Notes: generated by a model not told the origin, from the sequence alone. A stretch of DNA of 64,000 nt from Sphaerochaeta pleomorpha str. Grapes (GCF_000236685.1 NC_016633.1:3167815-3231814); one strand, 5' to 3'; shown: positions 45,743-54,949, numbered from the stretch's first letter. Numbers and translations are program-made.

Positions 45743-47329
45743 ATGAAAACAGCGAAAAGAATAGTATCATTTTTTTTGGTTATTGCCATGACTTCCGCTT
45801 TGTTTGCATCCATTGGACCCGGTTTGGTAGTTCGTTCTCCCTTGTTCGGATTAAGTGTGGATGACGAAACACCTGTTGCAATGCTGGCAGTCCAAGGATA
45901 TTCACAACAATTGGGACTTTCAAGTCTCACCGTTGAGGAAACCGCACAAGCAAGGGTTCTTACAGCTATAAGCAATGGCCAATACCCGGTAACCCCAGGT
46001 GACACCTACCGCTTGGTTTATCTTGATGGATTGAAGACCGTTACCTTGGACCTGCAGGTTGATGAGAAATTGTCTGTAGCGGTACCGGGGCTTGGGACTG
46101 TCGAAGGATCTGATCTTACGCTTGCACAGCTGAAGCAACAAATCCTGGCTATGGTAAAAACCTATCATAGTTACTCAAATCCCCAGTTGGTCCTAACCGG
46201 GACAGGTTCTTTCACCATAGCGGTAATTGGAGAAGTCGGGGGAACCCGCTTTATTCCTGTCTGGGGTCTTTCGCATCTTTCCTCGGTTGTCTCGAGTGCT
46301 ACGAATTTTGCCTCAACCCGAGAAGTGACCATTACACATAAAGACGGAACCTCGGCAAGCTATGATTTATATCTTGCCCTACGCAAAGGCATTCTCGACC
46401 AAGACCCTCTTTTGAGAAGTGGCGATGTTGTTTCGATTCCTAGGGCGGAGAAGATGGTTGTCCTTGCAGGAAATGTATATTCTCCAGGAACGTATCAGCT
46501 CAAGGAAGGGCAGGCTTTGCAAGATCTTATTTCCTATTATGGGGGAGGGGTTTTAAGCAGTGCCGACGTGCAGAAAATCAGAATCCAGCGCTATGACAAG
46601 AAAACAGGTGTCTGGCAAGCACTCTATGCCAATTTGCTCAATGGTGATTCCTTTGCTTTGCAGGATCAGGACCAGGTTGTCGTTGATACCATTGCCCCGT
46701 CCATGATGAGCGTCACGGTAGAAGGCGCAGTTTCGGTAAAGGAAGCGTATGACGACTTGTCTTCCACCGCTTTGCTTGGCAACCCCTCCGGAAGGATTTT
46801 CTATCAGTTCTACCCCGGGGAATCAATCAAGCAGCTATTTAATTCCATTGGCACTCGGCTTATGACGGTCAGTGACCTCAATGGTGTCTATCTGGAACGA
46901 GATGGCCAGCGTATAGCATTGGACCTTGAGCAGATCCTCTATGGGAGTGCGGAAAACGCTTCGATGAAGCTTAAGGCAGGCGATACCTTTACCATTCCTT
47001 TCAACCAGCGTTTCGTTACCGTAAGCGGAGCTGTCGTTCGTTCCGGGGTATATGCCTATGTTCCTGATAAAGGGATCTCTTATTACCTTTCCCTTGCTGG
47101 GGGATTGAGTGATGATGCTTCGGTACCCACCTCGATCAAGGTGTATGATGCCAATAACAACCAGATCGACAAGGACTCGAAAGTACCTTCTGAAGCTACC
47201 ATTAAGGTTGCGAAGAATACCTTTGTAAAAGATATTGCACCGACTGTGGCCATTGTAGGCTTGGTCAGTTCAATCCTTGGGATAGTGTATATTGTCTTGC
47301 AGAGCATCAGCGAAGCAAAAACTCTCTAA
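45743..47329 (+). CDS. SLBB-domain polysaccharide export protein
   Basis: 528 residues with a signal peptide (SFFLVIAMTSALFA). A polysaccharide-export (Wza-like) domain at ~75-165 (YPVTPGDTYRLVYLDG, LTLAQLKQQILAMVKTY) is followed by SLBB-type segments (VVLAGNVYSPGTYQLKEGQA; VTVSGAVVRSGVYAYVPDKG). A single hydrophobic helix near the C-terminus (IAPTVAIVGLVSSILGIVYI) would anchor it in a membrane, as in Wza-related channels. It should form the outer part of a capsule or exopolysaccharide conduit, with the Wzz/kinase protein as partner. GAGGT precedes the ATG. Confidence 0.87.
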   Translation: MKTAKRIVSFFLVIAMTSALFASIGPGLVVRSPLFGLSVDDETPVAMLAVQGYSQQLGLSSLTVEETAQARVLTAISNGQYPVTPGDTYRLVYLDGLKTVTLDLQVDEKLSVAVPGLGTVEGSDLTLAQLKQQILAMVKTYHSYSNPQLVLTGTGSFTIAVIGEVGGTRFIPVWGLSHLSSVVSSATNFASTREVTITHKDGTSASYDLYLALRKGILDQDPLLRSGDVVSIPRAEKMVVLAGNVYSPGTYQLKEGQALQDLISYYGGGVLSSADVQKIRIQRYDKKTGVWQALYANLLNGDSFALQDQDQVVVDTIAPSMMSVTVEGAVSVKEAYDDLSSTALLGNPSGRIFYQFYPGESIKQLFNSIGTRLMTVSDLNGVYLERDGQRIALDLEQILYGSAENASMKLKAGDTFTIPFNQRFVTVSGAVVRSGVYAYVPDKGISYYLSLAGGLSDDASVPTSIKVYDANNNQIDKDSKVPSEATIKVAKNTFVKDIAPTVAIVGLVSSILGIVYIVLQSISEAKTL

Positions 47330-47345
47330 CAGCCTGGAGGAAAAC

Positions 47346-49817
47346 ATGAACGAAAATACCGAAACCCAGACGGGTCAAAATATATATGACAATAACGATG
47401 AGGGGATTTCCCTATCGGAATTGCTCAAGATATTCAAACATCATTTCAAATGGTTTCTGTTTGGGTTCTTTCTTGTAGTCGGCATGGCTGTTGTCTATCT
47501 CCAGTTAGCTATACCCCAATATGAATCCGGAGTATCGGTTTTGGTAGACCCTATCCAGAAATCCTCCTCAATCGAGAACCTTTTGGAAAGTTCTGCAAGC
47601 TCTACCAAGATTGCCACGGAAGTAGAGTTGATAACCAGTAGGAAGAATATCGAGTTTGCGCTCAGTACCTTGGATCTCGATTCCTATAAGAATGCGGAAG
47701 GTGACAGTTACAGCAATAGAGAAGTCCTTGGCAATGTCAAGGACCGGATTGTCGTTTCCACCGTAAAGGATACCAATATTGTCAAAATCGTGGTAACCGA
47801 TGCAAGCCCAATGTTTGCCCGGGACCTCGCCAATGCCCTTGCTTCAAGCTACGATGGGCTTCTGACTGGTATTGCAAAGAACTCAAAAACCGCCCAGAGA
47901 GAGTTTATCGACGCACAGATTCCCATTAACCAGAAAATGTTGGTACTCGCTTCAGATGCCCTTGGAGACTTCAGGGAAAATAGCGATATCATCCAGCTGA
48001 CTGATAAAAGCACGCTTCTGGTAAATGAGATTTCCTATTATAAACTTCGGCTGGAACCGCTGAAGTTGCAGATGCAGGAAGCCTCGGTTTTTATCCAAAA
48101 CTACAATCAGGGCCTGGTAAATGCCGGGATCAAGGGAATACTTACCTTGGATGAGTTGGGCAATGATGTAAAAATCAAGGCGAAGCTGAAGGAGCTGAAC
48201 GGCTGGAAGACAGAACTTACCATGTATGAGTCTCTCAGTTCTCCTCAGATTGGGACTTCGGCAACTTCTTTGTCTTCGAATAATTCTTCCAGGGTCTATT
48301 TCCTCAATAGTGCCATTGAACAGATTACAAAGGATTTGTTGGATCGTGTTTCGGTCCTTACCAGTGCATATGCCAATGAATCAAACACGCAGTCCATTGT
48401 TCAACTCCTCACTACAGAGGTTGCCATACAGGTTTTAGAGGAACGTGGGGCACAGTTTACCAATGAGCTGTCACAGCTTCCGGTTTTGGAACGGCAACTT
48501 TCCGAGCTTCAGAGAGATGTCCAGATTTATGAGACCATTGACCTGAAACTCAGGGATATGCTTGAGGAAGTGAAATTGGTCGAGGCAGCTGTAACCGGAA
48601 ATGTTACTGTTGTTGACCAGGCAAATATTCCCTTGAACCCGGTAAGTCCCAACAAGCTATTGATCCTTGCCGTTGCCCTGCTTCTCGGTTGTGCGGTAGG
48701 TCTCTTGTTTGCTTTGGGAATCGAGGCTTCCGACCAAACGATCCGCAATGAAGCGCAGATCAAGAAACTGGTGAAAAATGCAATACCGCTTCTTGGGTGG
48801 CTCCCTCTTATGAAGGTTTCCCCGAAAGATAAGTACCCCATGTTTTCCGTTTTCAATGATCCGCTTTCTTTTGAGGCCGAGCGATTCAAACTCATTTCCA
48901 ACATGCTGTACAACAAGCATGATATGAAAGTCTTTTCCATCACCTCCTGCTCGATGGCAGAAGGTAAGAGTACGATTGTTGCCAACGTAGCTCTTTCCCT
49001 GGCCCAGATGGGTAAGAAAGTTTTGATTATAGATGGTGACTTGCGATTACCCAGCATGGAACGGTTTTTCCTTCTGAAACACTCAGAATCGGGTCTTGTC
49101 GACTACGTAATCAATTCTGTTCCATTGGAAAGAAGCATTGTTCAGCCTCTGGATTCGGTTCCCAACCTTCACTTGCTCTCATCGGGAAGTACCCCATTGG
49201 TCCCTGCAGCAATCTTTTCGAATCCAAATTACATTGAAACCCTGAAACACCTCAAGACTCTGTATGATTTCATCATCATCGACGCCCCTCCGTTGGATTC
49301 GGCAAGCGAGTTGTTAACCATATCGAAAAATATCGATGGTTTGATAATCACGGTAAGGGCAGGTGTTACTTCTAAGTTGTCCTTGATCGATTTGGTGGAT
49401 AACCTCAAAACAGGAAATGCGCCTATTTTGGGTATCGTTTTCAATGGATGCAGTGCCGGGACGACAAACAGTGGGTATCATTATGGGAATTATTACAATT
49501 CTTATGCCTATCGTTATAATTCATACCAGAATAACAATTCCAAGAAAGGACTTAAGTTAAGCAATTATAAGATTCAAAATTCTTCCGGGTACCGTAAAAA
49601 GTACAGGCAGAATATTCGCCAGCGGGATAACCAGAAGCTTGATCTCAGCGATACCGTCCTTGCCTTTGGCCCTCAGTCCTATTGTCATTCACTCCATGAA
49701 TGGGGAGATGTACAGCATTTCAACCCGGTTACAGGAATTGGACCCCAGCACAATGCTGACTTCAAAGATGGCTTGGAGGCTATTGAAAACGATTTGGAAT
49801 CCATTGGGAAACTATAA
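47346..49817 (+). CDS. Wzz chain-length regulator fused to BY-type tyrosine autokinase
   Basis: 823 residues; GGAGG lies 5 bases before the ATG at 47346. Layout: first membrane helix (~34-57, FKWFLFGFFLVVGMAVVYL) with Wzz domain, long periplasmic coiled-coil region (~60-435), second helix (LLILAVALLLGCAVGLLFAL), then a cytoplasmic CpsD/Wzc kinase with Walker A SMAEGKSTIVANV, Walker A' VLIIDGDLRLPS and Walker B FIIIDAPPL. A tyrosine cluster follows (8 Tyr in 18 residues, GYHYGNYYNSYAYRYNSY), the usual autophosphorylation tail. Unusually, about 90 more residues extend beyond the cluster. It governs polysaccharide length and export with the SLBB protein upstream. No glycosyltransferases are adjacent. 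Confidence 0.92.
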   Translation: MNENTETQTGQNIYDNNDEGISLSELLKIFKHHFKWFLFGFFLVVGMAVVYLQLAIPQYESGVSVLVDPIQKSSSIENLLESSASSTKIATEVELITSRKNIEFALSTLDLDSYKNAEGDSYSNREVLGNVKDRIVVSTVKDTNIVKIVVTDASPMFARDLANALASSYDGLLTGIAKNSKTAQREFIDAQIPINQKMLVLASDALGDFRENSDIIQLTDKSTLLVNEISYYKLRLEPLKLQMQEASVFIQNYNQGLVNAGIKGILTLDELGNDVKIKAKLKELNGWKTELTMYESLSSPQIGTSATSLSSNNSSRVYFLNSAIEQITKDLLDRVSVLTSAYANESNTQSIVQLLTTEVAIQVLEERGAQFTNELSQLPVLERQLSELQRDVQIYETIDLKLRDMLEEVKLVEAAVTGNVTVVDQANIPLNPVSPNKLLILAVALLLGCAVGLLFALGIEASDQTIRNEAQIKKLVKNAIPLLGWLPLMKVSPKDKYPMFSVFNDPLSFEAERFKLISNMLYNKHDMKVFSITSCSMAEGKSTIVANVALSLAQMGKKVLIIDGDLRLPSMERFFLLKHSESGLVDYVINSVPLERSIVQPLDSVPNLHLLSSGSTPLVPAAIFSNPNYIETLKHLKTLYDFIIIDAPPLDSASELLTISKNIDGLIITVRAGVTSKLSLIDLVDNLKTGNAPILGIVFNGCSAGTTNSGYHYGNYYNSYAYRYNSYQNNNSKKGLKLSNYKIQNSSGYRKKYRQNIRQRDNQKLDLSDTVLAFGPQSYCHSLHEWGDVQHFNPVTGIGPQHNADFKDGLEAIENDLESIGKL

Positions 49818-49885
49818 GCCTGGGACTGGACAGAACTCGTTTACTCTGGTAATGTTTTCCAAAAGTAATAGGGAGGGGGGACGAA

Positions 49886-49954
49886 GTGGCAAGGAAAAGA
49901 TACGGTTATTCGTACAAAGCCTTGGAAGCATTGTCTTCCCATAACATTAAGTAG
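49886..49954 (+). CDS. Possible pyr operon leader peptide (22 residues)
   Basis: A GTG with GGGAGGGGGG 7 bases upstream opens a 22-codon frame beginning MARKRYGYSYKALEAL and ending at TAG 49952-49954. It lies in the 186-bp gap between the kinase gene and pyrB. The stop is 8 bases before the terminator stem (49963), the spacing needed for a ribosome at the end of the frame to block the 5' arm of that hairpin. This is the geometry of leader-translation-coupled attenuation as in E. coli pyrBI and pyrE. Inference; existence rests on ribosome site, size and position. Confidence 0.45.
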   Translation: MARKRYGYSYKALEALSSHNIK

Positions 49955-49960
49955 AATTCA

Positions 49961-49992
49961 GAGTCGGTCAAAAATTGGCCGGCTTTTTTTTT
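49961..49992 (+). terminator. Attenuator-like intrinsic terminator just before pyrB
   Basis: GTCGGTC (49963-49969) pairs with GGCCGGC (49977-49983) (two G-U pairs, 7-nt loop), extended by flanking A/G with T, and is followed by nine T residues (49984-49992). The pyrB ribosome site GGAGGAG begins at 49993. A terminator lying immediately before a ribosome site can either end the upstream kinase transcript or attenuate the pyr operon; with a short translated leader upstream, attenuation is the better reading. Confidence 0.75.
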
Positions 49993-50003
49993 GGAGGAGT
50001 GAT

Positions 50004-51608
50004 ATGGAAAAGCAAAGCGTTTTTGCCGGAAGGTCCCTGTGTGTCATTGATGATTTCACCATTGAAGAAAGGAAGTATCTTTTTGAGGAAGTCAAGGTCC
50101 TGAAACAGGCCATGGAGAAAAACGATCTTTCGGTCATGGATAGATATCGGATCAATGACAAGGATTTTGGGATTTATGAAGTATTCCTTGAAGACAGTAC
50201 CAGGACGAAGGAATCCTTCCGCAATGCAGCCAATTTTCATCATGTCAAGGTATCGGAGCTGAATAGCGATAGTTCATCCTTCAACAAAGGCGAGAGCTTT
50301 GCAGATACATTCAATACGCTCAGCGGGTACTCGAATACCATCTTTATCGTAAGAAGCAAAATTGAAGGCGTATGCAGGTGGCTTGAGGATGAATGCCACG
50401 AGTATGCCTTGCGTAACAAACTCTGGAGAAAACCTTCATTCATCAATGCCGGGGATGGCAAGCATGAACATCCTACCCAGGAACTTCTTGATGAGTTCAC
50501 CTTCATGGAGGACAATACCTGGCAGACCGATTCGATCCACCTTGCACTTGTAGGTGACTTGTACCATGGACGTACCGTTCATTCGAAAGCAGCTGGCCTG
50601 CGGATTTTTGAAAAAGTCAGGGTTGACCTCATTGCCCCCCCCGAATTGGCCATGCCTGAGAACTATCTTTTGGAAATGAAGAAAAATGGCTTCGATATAA
50701 GACAATTCTCATCCATCGAGGAATACCTGAAGCAATCGGATATTGCCGACAAGTGGTATTTTACCAGACCACAGTTGGAAAGAATGGGTGACCGGATTCT
50801 CCAAAGGCAAGATGAACTGCGTAATTCCATAACCTTTCGCAAGGAATTCATGGGGAAACTCCCGGAAAATACAAAATTCTACCATCCTCTCCCGCGTCAT
50901 AAAGTTACCCCAACGATTCCTACCTTCCTTGACAACACCTCACTCAATGCCTGGGAGCGCCAGTCGATCAACGGGATGTATGTCCGCATTGCACTGCTTG
51001 CTTTGATCGGGGGGAAAATAGGTTCTGGCTTTGTGCCATCGGAAAGCAAGAGGGAGCGTGAAGACGAGGAATATATCTTTGAAGTTGCCCTTGACCAGGA
51101 AAAGCCCAAGGACAAAGTCATCAGTGAAGGAGTCCAGCCTATCCGTAACGGGATAGTAATCGATCATATCTGCCGCGGTGACAGCCCTTCAGAAATCAGG
51201 GACCATATGCGCTTGATCAGTAGTGTCCTGCACCTGGATGAAGAGAAAGGCGGGGAATGGGTCAGTTGCGGCCATAAGGATGAGACTACCTTCAAGGGAA
51301 TCATCTTCAGGCCGGGTGCCAATGATTTGACCCGAAAGGAACTCAAACGCCTGGCAGCAGTGTCGCCTGGATGCACACTCAATATTATCAAGGAAGGGAA
51401 GGTAGAGAAAAAATACCGGATGCAGATGCCACCCCGAATCTATAATTTTGACGATCTTTCCTGTACGAACGAGGCTTGTATTTCTCACCCTGTCCAGAGT
51501 GAAGGGGTTCCTGCCATGTTTTATCGTACGGCAGACAATAAGTTTGCCTGTGCCTACTGTGGAAAGACTCATTCATTCAAGGAAATCTGGAAGAGTCGCA
51601 AGAAATAA
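50004..51608 (+). CDS. pyrB: Aspartate carbamoyltransferase, catalytic-regulatory (PyrB-PyrI) fusion
   Basis: 534 residues in one chain. Residues 1-~325 are the catalytic subunit: carbamoyl-phosphate motif EDSTRTKESF, GDGKHEHPTQELLDEF, GDLYHGRTVHS, and FYHPLPRHK. Residues ~370-534 are the regulatory subunit, starting VQPIRNGIVIDHI and ending with a zinc site C487-x4-C492-x23-C516-x2-C519, exactly the spacing in E. coli PyrI. It joins carbamoyl phosphate and aspartate in pyrimidine synthesis, and feedback control by CTP/ATP is expected. Such fusions are known from Thermotoga and Treponema. First gene of the pyr operon; GGAGGAG precedes the ATG. Confidence 0.95.
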   Translation: MEKQSVFAGRSLCVIDDFTIEERKYLFEEVKVLKQAMEKNDLSVMDRYRINDKDFGIYEVFLEDSTRTKESFRNAANFHHVKVSELNSDSSSFNKGESFADTFNTLSGYSNTIFIVRSKIEGVCRWLEDECHEYALRNKLWRKPSFINAGDGKHEHPTQELLDEFTFMEDNTWQTDSIHLALVGDLYHGRTVHSKAAGLRIFEKVRVDLIAPPELAMPENYLLEMKKNGFDIRQFSSIEEYLKQSDIADKWYFTRPQLERMGDRILQRQDELRNSITFRKEFMGKLPENTKFYHPLPRHKVTPTIPTFLDNTSLNAWERQSINGMYVRIALLALIGGKIGSGFVPSESKREREDEEYIFEVALDQEKPKDKVISEGVQPIRNGIVIDHICRGDSPSEIRDHMRLISSVLHLDEEKGGEWVSCGHKDETTFKGIIFRPGANDLTRKELKRLAAVSPGCTLNIIKEGKVEKKYRMQMPPRIYNFDDLSCTNEACISHPVQSEGVPAMFYRTADNKFACAYCGKTHSFKEIWKSRKK

Positions 51609-51626
51609 CGTAAACTGGAGAAAACG

Positions 51627-52325
51627 ATGAAGACTATGGATGCCATTACCGATTATTATGGACCTTTACTGGCCGAAGAAGCCTTGCGCCTTGGGGCAAT
51701 CCGGCTCAAGCCTGAGGACCCCTTTACCTGGGCAAGCGGCTATCGTATGCCAATCTACAATGATAACCGCCAGCTTCTTGCTGTCCCCAAGGCACGAGCC
51801 CTAGTTTGTTCTGCCTTCAGTGAGATGCTCAAGGCGCTTGACTTTGACCCAGATAACATTGCAGGAACTGCTACTGCGGGGATTCCCCATGCGACCAGCC
51901 TTGCTGATTTGCTTGGCAAACCTTTAAGTTATGTCCGGAGTGCCGGAAAGGATCATGGCCTGCACCAACAGATTGAAGGTCTGGGACCCAGTGGAAGCTA
52001 TGAAGGGGCAAAGGTTGCCCTTATCGAGGATTTGATATCCACAGGGGGTTCCTCAATAAATGCCGTGAAAGCCATAGTTGCTGCCGGTGGGAAGTGCCCC
52101 TATTGCCTTGCAATCTTCACCTATGGTTTGCAGGCTTCTGTGGATGCCTTCCGTTCCTTGGATCCTGTATGTTCGCCTTATACCATTCTTACCTATGAGC
52201 GTATGGTTTCTACTGCACTGAAAAGCGGATATGTTGATAAAGATGGAGCTGCCTTGCTCTCAGCATGGCGCACAGACCCCTTCGGATGGGGAGAAAAGAA
52301 CGGGTTTAAACCCGTAACCAAATAG
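51627..52325 (+). CDS. pyrE: Orotate phosphoribosyltransferase
   Basis: 232 residues. The PRPP-binding motif is VALIEDLISTGGSSI, and FTWASGYRMPIYNDNRQLLA and GTATAGIPHATSLAD are family landmarks. It adds the ribose phosphate of PRPP to orotate to give OMP. TGGAG lies 9 bases before the ATG, 18 bases after the pyrB stop. Confidence 0.96.
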   Translation: MKTMDAITDYYGPLLAEEALRLGAIRLKPEDPFTWASGYRMPIYNDNRQLLAVPKARALVCSAFSEMLKALDFDPDNIAGTATAGIPHATSLADLLGKPLSYVRSAGKDHGLHQQIEGLGPSGSYEGAKVALIEDLISTGGSSINAVKAIVAAGGKCPYCLAIFTYGLQASVDAFRSLDPVCSPYTILTYERMVSTALKSGYVDKDGAALLSAWRTDPFGWGEKNGFKPVTK

Positions 52326-52334
52326 GAGGCCTCA

Positions 52335-53216
52335 ATGACATTTATTGAAAAACTTGAAGAAAGTTCCCGCCTTGTGGGCAATACCACCTGTATGGGTCTC
52401 GATCCACAACTTGCCCTGCTTCCTGAAAAAAGCGACGATATCCGTACCGATCTCAATGGTTTCTTTCAGATTTTGTTCCGGAGAATGAGTCTGTCAGGGC
52501 TTATTCCTTCAGCTTTCAAGCCAAATATCGGGTACTACCAATCTCTGGATAGGCCAAGGGACGAAGATTTTTCTGGAAGTCTCGCCTTAACCGACATCCT
52601 GGATATGGTCGAGAACTTTTTTCCCGGCATTCCCGTTATCCTTGACAGTAAGCGGGGCGATATTGCCCGAAGCAGCCTGAACTATGCCATGGAGGCCTTC
52701 GATTGCTGGCAATCTGATGCAGTAACCGTAGCCCCCTATATGGGTAGCGATTCCATCACCCCCTTTGCAAACCATGTGCCTGGCGAAAAGGGTGTGTATG
52801 TCCTCAATAGGACGAGCAACCCCGGGGGGAAGGATTTTCAAAACCTCCTTGTTTCCTCAAATGGTTCTTCCGTGCCTCTGTATATGGAGGTAGCCAAGAA
52901 AATCGCATCTTTGAAAACTGAATTTGAAGGCATAGGGGCAGTAGTCGGGGCAACCAATATGGCTGAGCTTACCAAAATTGCAACCTACTATGCAGACAAA
53001 CAGATTCCCCTTCTCATCCCAGGTGTCGGGAGCCAGGGCGGTTCCGCAATCGAAGTGATGACGACCTTGCGCGAGGTTGGTTACCCTATTTCCCTCGCCA
53101 GGATAAACAGTTCGAGTGCCTTGACTCACCCTTGGAAAAAAGGGGCTGCGCCAGAGGATTGGCTTGAGCTCTGTGAGGCAAACCTTAGGACAATGATCGA
53201 GGAAACTGCCCTATGA
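52335..53216 (+). CDS. pyrF: Orotidine 5'-phosphate decarboxylase
   Basis: 293 residues, the longer PyrF subfamily. The catalytic Asp-Lys-Asp array is in VILDSKRGDIARSS, GLDPQLALLPEK is the N-terminal substrate site, and LLIPGVGSQGGSA is the phosphate-binding loop. It decarboxylates OMP to UMP. AGGAGG precedes the ATG, and its stop overlaps the pyrD-pyrK fusion gene by four bases. Confidence 0.95.
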   Translation: MTFIEKLEESSRLVGNTTCMGLDPQLALLPEKSDDIRTDLNGFFQILFRRMSLSGLIPSAFKPNIGYYQSLDRPRDEDFSGSLALTDILDMVENFFPGIPVILDSKRGDIARSSLNYAMEAFDCWQSDAVTVAPYMGSDSITPFANHVPGEKGVYVLNRTSNPGGKDFQNLLVSSNGSSVPLYMEVAKKIASLKTEFEGIGAVVGATNMAELTKIATYYADKQIPLLIPGVGSQGGSAIEVMTTLREVGYPISLARINSSSALTHPWKKGAAPEDWLELCEANLRTMIEETAL

Positions 53217-54949
53217 GAGAAAGTAAAGCACTGCAGGTTTTAAAAGGACGGCACTTGAGGCTCGAAGAGCCTCTTTTACTCTCGACGGTAAGTGGCGTTG
53301 CCTCGACTAAACCTGCTCTGATTCGCTATTTCGACCAGAAGATATCGCCTATCGGAATTATAACGACCAAAAGCTTCCAGGTTACCCCCAATCCCGGTAA
53401 CCGGGAGCCTGTAATCTGTGAGACAACCAAGGGTAATTTCGGAAATTCCGTAGGATTGAGAAATCCGGGTATGGACCAGGCTCTTGCTGAGTTACGTGCC
53501 CTGCGCCAAGAGTGGAAATTCAGGTGCCTCCTTAACGTTTCCCTTTCTGCAAACAGTGTCGAGGATTTTATTATGCTCGTTGAAGTCTTTTCAGAAGTTG
53601 CAGATATCTTGGAGCTGAATTTCTCATGTCCCCATGCTGCCGAAGGGTATGGCGCTTCCATCGGGTGTAGCAGTGAGATTTCCTCCGATTATGTAAGGAA
53701 AATCAAGGAAGCGACAAAAAAAAGTGAAGTTCCCCTGTTTGTGAAACTCACCCCAAATGTCGAGGATATCGGCCAGGTTGCCAAGGCGGTTGTAGATGCA
53801 GGTGCCGATGGTTTGGTTGCTATCAATACCGTTGGCCCCATCGTCCATGAAGACCCGGTTTCCCATACTCCCATTCTCCAAAATACTATCGGGGGGAAGG
53901 GTGGTTGCAGTGGCCGTTGGGTGCATGGGAAAGCAGTTTCTTGCATCAAGGAAATTCGAATGGCAGTAGGGGATGATGTCCCGCTTATCGGGATGGGGGG
54001 TGTTTCGACCGGAGAGGAAGCCGCTGAAATGGTTCTCTGTGGTGCAGATGCCGTTGGCATCGGATCTGCTTTTGGAACAGTCAGCCAAAAGGACTGGGAA
54101 CCGTACTTGAACTCAGTTCTGGCCGAAGCAGAGGCAAGACTGAAACCTGGAAAGGAATACCTTGGGCCGAAAAGCGAAACCTATCTTGCAGAAGACCGCC
54201 AGATGGCCTATCGAAAACATACGGTAACTAAAATCGCTTATTATGGGAAAGACACTATCATCTTGACCCTTGACGGTTCTTTGCCTTGCAAGGCCGGTGA
54301 GTTTGCCTTTCTCTGGTTGCCAGGGATAGGGGAAAAACCCTTCTCTGTCGCCCATAACGACCCCTTGACCTTTGTGGTGAAGAAACGGGGGCCGTTTACC
54401 GAAGCACTCTGGCTCTTGTCCCTCGGTTCAGACTTGTATGTAAGAGGCATCTATGGTGCCCAACTCGAGAACGAACGTACCGACAAAGCACTTCTGGTTG
54501 CCGGAGGTACCGGGGTAGCCGTACTTCCAGCCCTTGCCCAGCAGCTGAAAGAACAGGGAACCGAGATGACGATTCTTGTTGGCACCAGTGAGTCCGTTGC
54601 AGGCAAGGCCTTGCTTGAAGACAGACTGAGTGGCTTTGGATCCTTTACCTGTGTTGCCGATGACGGGAAAAACGGAAGGGTCCTTGACCTTCTCAATGGT
54701 CTTTCCCTTGGGCCAGATCAGGCTTGCTACCTTGTAGGTCCGGAGATTTTTATGGCAATCGCTGCAAAGAAACTCATTCTTCAAGGTATGGAGGAAGAGA
54801 AAATCTATCTTTCCATGGAACGGATGACCCTCTGTGGTATCGGGATGTGCGGGGAATGTGTGTGTGGTGATCGTCTGACCTGCCAATGGGGTTCCTTTAT
54901 GCGGTATGACTACCTCAAGGAACATGCCCCCTCGATGGTCGGCTTATGA
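53213..54949 (+). CDS. Dihydroorotate dehydrogenase fused to its electron-transfer subunit (PyrD-PyrK)
   Basis: 578 residues joining two normally separate proteins. Residues 1-~325 are the FMN-binding dehydrogenase (GIITTKSFQVTPNPGNREPV, GNFGNSVGLRNPG, LNFSCPH, VKLTPNVEDIGQVA, GMGGVSTGEEA). Residues ~345-578 are the PyrK ferredoxin-reductase-like part, with FAD/NAD segments (KAGEFAFLWLPGIGEKPFSV, GGTGVAVLPALAQQL) and a [2Fe-2S] site CGIGMCGECVCGDRLTC. It oxidises dihydroorotate to orotate and passes electrons to NAD+, as in class 1B enzymes. Overlaps pyrF and pyrC by four bases each. Confidence 0.93.
   Translation: MRESKALQVLKGRHLRLEEPLLLSTVSGVASTKPALIRYFDQKISPIGIITTKSFQVTPNPGNREPVICETTKGNFGNSVGLRNPGMDQALAELRALRQEWKFRCLLNVSLSANSVEDFIMLVEVFSEVADILELNFSCPHAAEGYGASIGCSSEISSDYVRKIKEATKKSEVPLFVKLTPNVEDIGQVAKAVVDAGADGLVAINTVGPIVHEDPVSHTPILQNTIGGKGGCSGRWVHGKAVSCIKEIRMAVGDDVPLIGMGGVSTGEEAAEMVLCGADAVGIGSAFGTVSQKDWEPYLNSVLAEAEARLKPGKEYLGPKSETYLAEDRQMAYRKHTVTKIAYYGKDTIILTLDGSLPCKAGEFAFLWLPGIGEKPFSVAHNDPLTFVVKKRGPFTEALWLLSLGSDLYVRGIYGAQLENERTDKALLVAGGTGVAVLPALAQQLKEQGTEMTILVGTSESVAGKALLEDRLSGFGSFTCVADDGKNGRVLDLLNGLSLGPDQACYLVGPEIFMAIAAKKLILQGMEEEKIYLSMERMTLCGIGMCGECVCGDRLTCQWGSFMRYDYLKEHAPSMVGL

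Noticed and set aside
49639-49944. 101-codon plus-strand frame over the kinase 3' end
   Set aside because: Mostly inside the kinase gene in another frame and without a ribosome site at its start.
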